Source: Variovorax sp. Sphag1AA
GTDB lineage: Bacteria > Pseudomonadota > Gammaproteobacteria > Burkholderiales > Burkholderiaceae_C
Reading direction: 5' to 3'
Length of the DNA: 64,000 bases
NCBI RefSeq assembly: GCF_014192575.1
Contig: NZ_JACHYC010000014.1
Location: forward strand, 1-64,000
Positions within the stretch are counted from its first letter, which is position 1. Each line of letters begins with the position of its first letter. Position numbers and translations under genes: made by a program. Shown one piece after another: positions 59,566-64,000 of this stretch. The notes beneath the pieces are model-generated. The model saw only the letters and a program-made list of their open reading frames with translations, did no database searches and was not told the origin of the DNA.

Positions 59566-60287
59566 GGCGTCAGGACGCCGAGTTTGTACGGGTCGGCGTC
59601 GGAGAGCAGTTCGCAACGTGACATGTCGCGGCCCTGCGTTCCGTCGCAGTAGAAGCTGTTGTAGACGCGGCCGAACAGCGTCGGCGTCGAGACGAACAGC
59701 ACGCCCTGGTTGGGTTGCCAACGCTCCTTGGGCGCCTGGGCCTGGATCGCTGCCGGCGCACTGGGGGCCGCGGGCGGAGGTACCACGGCGGCGTCCGTCG
59801 GCGCCACGTCCGGTGGGGGCGCGATGAAATCCGACAGGGTCCGGAGGCCGTCGTCCCCGCTCCAGCGGCTCGCGAGATCGGCGGGGCGCGGCCGACCCGC
59901 GACCGGGATCAGCAGGCCATTCACCTGGAAGCCCCGCCCGAAACGGTGCTCCTTGCCGGCGAGGAATGCGTAGGCGCAGGCAGCGTGGCACTGCCCTTTG
60001 GCTTCGGTGTTGACGCCGCTGGCCCGGATCGCACGGGCGAATTCGCTGGCCACCTCGGGCGTGCCGCCAAGCGAGTTCTCGAACACGACGGTTCGGACGT
60101 GCCCCGAGGCGAGATGCTCCTCGAAGGCCTTGATGGCCGTCCCATCCAGCATGCCGGTGACGAGGAGGCGGCTCCCCTGCAACTCGAGCTCGGCAGATAG
60201 CGCAGCCGGCCACAGCAATGCGAGCGAAATACCCCAGATGACTCCAAACGGCGCTTTCACTTGTCCACCCCTTGTCGGATCCGGCAT
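59562..60287 (-). CDS. Exported ClpP-fold-like hypothetical protein
   Basis: A 241-aa protein with an N-terminal signal (GVIWGISLALLWPAALSA). The mature part (TVVFENSLGGTPEVASEFARAIRASGVNTEAKGQCHAACAYAFLAGKEHRFG) resembles the ClpP/crotonase-like fold of predicted periplasmic proteases (an 'S/N-L-G-G' strand and a C-x-x-AC-A-x-x-FLAG loop). The nucleophile is not obvious because the usual serine is replaced by cysteine/alanine. The C-terminal third is proline-rich. GTG at 60260 is an alternative start. Confidence 0.6.
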   Translation of the reverse strand: MPDPTRGGQVKAPFGVIWGISLALLWPAALSAELELQGSRLLVTGMLDGTAIKAFEEHLASGHVRTVVFENSLGGTPEVASEFARAIRASGVNTEAKGQCHAACAYAFLAGKEHRFGRGFQVNGLLIPVAGRPRPADLASRWSGDDGLRTLSDFIAPPPDVAPTDAAVVPPPAAPSAPAAIQAQAPKERWQPNQGVLFVSTPTLFGRVYNSFYCDGTQGRDMSRCELLSDADPYKLGVLTP

Positions 60288-60465
60288 GAATCCATCCTTT
60301 TCCCGTAGCTTGAACAGCGCTTCGTTGCGCCGTCAACCACTGTTTCAGAGTATTTCCTACACACCAGATAGTGCAATAGGGCGATAGTGCCAAATATTCC
60401 TTATTGTTAATGCTTAGGTTTTCACAAGCGCTGCTAAAGTGGCTTTCTGAATCGGGAGAGTTGGC

Positions 60466-60675
60466 ATGACGACATGGTTGCGAGGAGCTTTGTGGTTGGT
60501 CTGGCTCACCATGGCCGCCTTCCTTTGGCACATGGGGGCCTTGAGGACAGGTGCTGCGCTGGGCGCCGGCCTTCTGGGCACACTTCTTCTGGTGTGGCCG
60601 AACACCGCGAGCCGAAGAAAGCGGTCGAGCCTGCAGTACGTCGAAATGGGTAAGGAGCCGGTCGGCCAGTTGTGA
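60466..60675 (+). CDS. Small two-helix membrane protein
   Basis: A 69-aa protein with two hydrophobic segments (LWLVWLTMAAFLWHMGAL, 9–26; GAALGAGLLGTLLLVW, 29–44) and a basic C-terminus. A GGGAGAG sequence precedes the ATG. No family is recognised. It lies between the divergent exported-protein gene and convergent priA, in a short AT-rich promoter-like region. Confidence 0.55.
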   Translation: MTTWLRGALWLVWLTMAAFLWHMGALRTGAALGAGLLGTLLLVWPNTASRRKRSSLQYVEMGKEPVGQL

Positions 60676-60712
60676 CCGGAAGCGGAGCCGCCTGACGGGC
60701 CCCGCGTCTCTT

Positions 60713-62803
60713 TCAAATGCTGTGTGGATCCACGTCCACCAGCCACCGGATCACGCCCTTTCCTTCGGGCGTGCGCCTCAATTCATGCAGCAGGGGCTGC
60801 CAGCCCGATAGCACCCGTTGCAACGCCGCGCGCGATGGGCTCTCCAGCAGCATCTGCGCCCTTTCCACATTGGCCACGCGCTGGATTGCCAGCGGTACGG
60901 CGGGATACCGTGTGACCTGTTCGGCCCCCGGCAGACCGTCCGCCGCGAGGTTTGCGGCTTGCAGAAATGCCTGCGCGACTTCCTGTGCGCGTGCATCTGC
61001 GCGGAGCAGGGCCTGGTAGGCGAACGGCGGCATGCCGGCGGCGGCGCGGTCCTCGAGTTCCCCTTGCGCGAACGCCGGGTAGTCGTGCCGCTTCAGTGCG
61101 GCGAAGAGCGGATGCTGCGGATGGTGGGTCTGGATCCACATTTCCGCTGTCGCGCCCTGCTCCGAGACGTACGTCGCATCGCGGCCTGCGCGCCCTGCGG
61201 ATTGCATCAGCAGGCTGAACAACCGCTCGGGCGCGCGGAAATCACCTGAAAACAGCGCCCCATCGGGGTTGATCGCGGCCACCAGCGTGATCCGCCGGAA
61301 GTCGTGTCCCTTCGCGATCATCTGGGTGCCCACGAGCACATCCACCTCGCCGGCATGAACGGCGGCCAGCTGCGACTCGAGCGCGCCTTGCTTGCGCGTG
61401 GTGTCGGCGTCGATGCGGGCGATGCGCACCGCGCTGCCGTCCGGCCGCCGAACCGCTTCGAAGAGCTCGCCCAGATGCTCTTCGAGCCGCTCGGTGCCGC
61501 GGCCCACGGGGGCGATGTCGAGGTTGCCGCACTCGGGGCAGGCGCGGGGCACGCGCTCGGTAAAGCCGCAGTGGTGGCAGCGCAGCGTCCGGTCGATCTT
61601 GTGGAATACGCGATAGGCGCTGCAGTGCGGGCATTCGCTCTTCCACCCGCAGTCGGCGCAGGCCAGCACCGGGGCGTAGCCGCGGCGGTTGAGGAACACC
61701 ATGCTCTGTTCGCCGCGCGCGATGCGCTGCCCGATCGCATCAAGCAGCGCGGCGGAAAGCACCGTCTTCGGCGGCTGCAGGTTCATGTCCACCAGACGCA
61801 CCTTGGGCAGCGCGCCAGTGCCGATCCGCGATGGCATCGACAGCCGCACGTAGCGCCCGCCCGGATCGTCGGCCGCGGCCGGGCGACTCTGGTGCCAGCT
61901 TTCGAGCGAGGGCGTGGCGGAGCCGAGAATCACCTTCGCGTTTTCGCGCCGGCCGCGCCAGACGGCCAGATCGCGCGCCGAGTAACGGGCGCCTTCCTGC
62001 TGCTTGTAGCTGGGGTCGTGCTCTTCGTCGACCACGATGAGCCGCAGTGACGGCATCGACGCGAAAACCGCCATGCGGGTGCCGAGCACGATCCGCGCTG
62101 CGCCGCTGTGCGCCGCGAGCCAACTCGCGAGACGCTGCGGATTCGTCATGCCGCTGTGGAGCGAAACCACGGTGTCTTCGCCGAAGCGCTCCTTGAACCG
62201 GGCTTCGAGCTGGGGCGTGAGGTTGATCTCCGGCACCATCACGAGCGCCTGGGCCCCTGGTTCCCGCTCCAGCAATGAGGTGACCGCGCGCAGATAGACC
62301 TCCGTCTTGCCGCTGCCGGTGCTGCCGAAAAGCAGGAAGGGGCCGGCTTCGGCCTCGAACCTCGCCAGCGCTTCGGTTTGCTCCGCGCTGGGCGTCACTG
62401 GAGAGGGCGAAATGCCGGCGACCGCGCTGTCGGCGCGCTTGCGCTTCAGCCGCCGCGCAAGCTGGACTGCGGAAAGGTCGCGGAGCTGCGGCGGCAAGGC
62501 TGCAAGCGCGATTTCGCCCAGTGAACGCTGGTAGTAGCGCGCGGCAAAGGCGACCAGATCGCGCCACCCCTCGCCAAGTGGCGCCAGTGCGTCGAGGACA
62601 GCACTGATCGGCTTCAGCTCCGGCCCCGCCGATCCGGTGTCCTCCGGATGAACCGCCCAGGCGACGCCAAGCACTTCGCGGCGCCCCAGCGGCACCCGTA
62701 CCAATGCCCCGGGCGTGACTGGCGCGCCACTGGCATAGCTAAGGACATCCCCTAGTGCACTGTGTGCCGGCGTCTGAACCGCGACGTCGATTCGCCAGTT
62801 CAA
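60713..62803 (-). CDS. priA: Primosomal protein N' (replication restart helicase)
   Basis: A 696-aa protein (E. coli 732). Motif I is LFGSTGSGKTEVYLRA (near 158) with IVVDEEHDPSYKQQEG as motif II. The zinc-binding cysteines are CADCGWKSECPHC and CHHCGFTERVPRACPECG. The C-terminal helicase domain has KGHDFRRITLVAAINPDG and LLMQSAGRAGR. It loads the replication fork at stalled or recombination structures. The ATG at 62803 fits the family start NWRIDVAVQTP. Confidence 0.95.
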   Translation of the reverse strand: MNWRIDVAVQTPAHSALGDVLSYASGAPVTPGALVRVPLGRREVLGVAWAVHPEDTGSAGPELKPISAVLDALAPLGEGWRDLVAFAARYYQRSLGEIALAALPPQLRDLSAVQLARRLKRKRADSAVAGISPSPVTPSAEQTEALARFEAEAGPFLLFGSTGSGKTEVYLRAVTSLLEREPGAQALVMVPEINLTPQLEARFKERFGEDTVVSLHSGMTNPQRLASWLAAHSGAARIVLGTRMAVFASMPSLRLIVVDEEHDPSYKQQEGARYSARDLAVWRGRRENAKVILGSATPSLESWHQSRPAAADDPGGRYVRLSMPSRIGTGALPKVRLVDMNLQPPKTVLSAALLDAIGQRIARGEQSMVFLNRRGYAPVLACADCGWKSECPHCSAYRVFHKIDRTLRCHHCGFTERVPRACPECGNLDIAPVGRGTERLEEHLGELFEAVRRPDGSAVRIARIDADTTRKQGALESQLAAVHAGEVDVLVGTQMIAKGHDFRRITLVAAINPDGALFSGDFRAPERLFSLLMQSAGRAGRDATYVSEQGATAEMWIQTHHPQHPLFAALKRHDYPAFAQGELEDRAAAGMPPFAYQALLRADARAQEVAQAFLQAANLAADGLPGAEQVTRYPAVPLAIQRVANVERAQMLLESPSRAALQRVLSGWQPLLHELRRTPEGKGVIRWLVDVDPHSI

Positions 62804-63174
62804 CGCCGTCCCCAGGATGACACCTTTGTTAAAGCGACTTTGAGCAAAACGACCTAAGTTGTTGATTTATCAGTGCTTTGCACATCATCCAGATTTTCTG
62901 TGGATAACTTTGTTGATATTGGGCTTCGACGCGCCGCGAGCCCTTGAAAATCAAGGCTCCCGCTGGAATGCCCGCAAAAAAAGCAAAGTTCAAAACCCAT
63001 ATAAATCAATGACTTAGCGGCGCTATCGCTTTAGGAGCAACGCTTGGCGCGCTTCAGACGGTTTTGCGCACCGCAACAGCAGTTTTGTGCATAAGTCAGT
63101 CCCCCCTCACGCTTTTTACCCCTTGACAAACCTCGGATCGACGATCTCGGTGTTTACAAGTCATAACAATACGG
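62804..63174. other. Intergenic region between hemE and priA
   Basis: No gene is seen. A perfect DnaA box is at 62899–62907. A TAAGTTGTTGATTTAT copy is at 62855–62870 and an inverted relative at 62997–63017. One box alone does not make an origin. Promoters for priA (minus strand) are expected here. Confidence 0.55.
62899..62907 (-). promoter_or_regulatory. DnaA box
   Basis: TGTGGATAA on the plus strand is the exact complement of the consensus TTATCCACA. It is the only perfect copy I see in this gap. Confidence 0.45.
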
Positions 63175-64000
63175 TCATGCGCGCAGGGCGCGGGACTGTG
63201 CGTGCACCGCCGCAACCAGCGCTGCGACGTGCTCAGGCGGCGTGAACTGGCTGATGCCGTGGCCGAGGTTGAAGATGTGCGTCGGCCCGGTCGTCTGCGT
63301 GTCGGCGTGCGGTTTGCCGAAGCTTTGCAGCACCTTCGCAACTTCCGTTTCGATCTGCGCCGGCGGCGCGAACAACACGTTCGGATCGATGTTTCCCTGA
63401 AGCGCCTTGCCGCCGTCGCCTTCGCCAACGAGAGAGCGCGCGCGGCCCAGGTTCACGGTCCAGTCCAGGCCCAGGACTTCGCAGTCCAGCGCGCGCATGT
63501 CCTGCAGCCAGAGCCCGCCCCCCTTGGTGAACACGATGCGTGGCACAGGTCGGCCGTCGGCGCCGTCGCGTTGCAGCTGCGCGAGCACGCGCGCGGTGTA
63601 GGCGAGGCTGAATTCCTGGAACGCGCCATCGGCCAGGACGCCCCCCCAGCTGTCGAACACCATCACCGACTGAGCGCCCGCTGCGATCTGTGCGTTGAGA
63701 TAGGCAGCGACCGAGTCCGCGTTTACCTCGAGCAGGCGATGCATCAAATCAGGGCGGCTGTACATCAACGTCTTGACCTGGCGATAGTCGCTGGAGCCCG
63801 CTCCTTCGACCATGTAACAGGCCAGCGTCCATGGGCTGCCTGAAAAGCCGATGAGAGGCACGCGGCCGGCGAGCGCCTTGCGGATCGAGGTCACGGCGTC
63901 GAAGACGTAGCGCAGCTTGTCCATGTCCGGCACGGCGAGCGCGGAGATCGCGGTTTCGTCGCGCAGCGGGCGCGCGAAGCGCGGGCCCTCTCCGGCTTCG
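63175..64000 (-). CDS. hemE: Uroporphyrinogen decarboxylase, 3' part
   Basis: The window ends inside this gene, so about the first quarter is missing. The visible part contains PLIGFSGSPWTLACYMVEG (substrate-binding region), MVFDSWGG, and the C-terminal LQGNIDPNVLFAPP and FNLGHGISQFTPPEHV motifs, which define HemE. It decarboxylates uroporphyrinogen III to coproporphyrinogen III in haem synthesis. It reads toward priA. The frame is open through the window edge. Confidence 0.95.
   Translation of the reverse strand, partial: EAGEGPRFARPLRDETAISALAVPDMDKLRYVFDAVTSIRKALAGRVPLIGFSGSPWTLACYMVEGAGSSDYRQVKTLMYSRPDLMHRLLEVNADSVAAYLNAQIAAGAQSVMVFDSWGGVLADGAFQEFSLAYTARVLAQLQRDGADGRPVPRIVFTKGGGLWLQDMRALDCEVLGLDWTVNLGRARSLVGEGDGGKALQGNIDPNVLFAPPAQIETEVAKVLQSFGKPHADTQTTGPTHIFNLGHGISQFTPPEHVAALVAAVHAQSRALRA

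Noticed and set aside
62804..63174. Possible replication origin
   Set aside because: Only one perfect DnaA box is present, there is no dnaA/dnaN nearby, and the region fits a priA promoter.

Overview
The window is chromosomal DNA from a high-GC betaproteobacterium, most likely a Burkholderiales member of the Comamonadaceae type. This rests on the gene order tuf–tRNA-Trp–secE–nusG–rplK–rplA–rplJ–rplL–rpoB–rpoC, on protein lengths (RpoB 1374 aa, RpoC 1412 aa), and on an NtrY-type kinase followed by a short receiver-Fis regulator. The genus is inference.

Left core (1–18250): the end of tuf, tRNA-Trp, and the transcription/translation block secE, nusG, L11, L1, L10, L7/L12, rpoB, rpoC. It closes with a clear intrinsic terminator at 12407–12440. 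A LemA-like protein, rsmB, a DUF4390 protein, an NtrY-like sensor kinase and its response regulator follow, then tRNA-Phe.

Genomic island (18206–53223, about 35 kb): it is inserted in the 3' end of tRNA-Phe and bounded by perfect 48-bp direct repeats (18206–18253 and 53176–53223). A tyrosine integrase lies just inside the left end. The left third carries an AlpA-like regulator, a helicase-like ATPase and a minus-strand five-gene phosphatase/nuclease cluster with an MbcA/Xre-type protein. The middle carries an Xre regulator with a YaaW-family protein, a small membrane protein, a glycine-zipper protein, a lytic transglycosylase-like protein, two DUF1643-like proteins, an orphan AbrB-type antitoxin, two proteins with HEPN-like RX4H motifs, and long gene-poor stretches with repeats and palindromes.

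The right third (41971–52996) is the most interesting part. Two divergent operons encode a DGQHR (DndB-like) protein, a GIY-YIG protein, a PP-loop DndC-like protein, a 1116-aa P-loop ATPase and a DUF4007 protein on the minus strand, and a small protein, a second GIY-YIG protein and a GHKL ATPase on the plus strand. The shared intergenic region has a 42-bp palindrome and a good LexA-like box. It looks like a Dnd-related DNA-modification or defence system without DndD/DndE and with unusual partners.

Right core (53224–64000): the displaced terminator of tRNA-Phe, then amt behind two sigma-54 motifs. A minus-strand group rep–small exported protein–pldA-type phospholipase has ATGA overlaps. An AEC-family permease, an exported ClpP-fold-like protein, a small membrane protein, priA and the 3' part of hemE complete the window.
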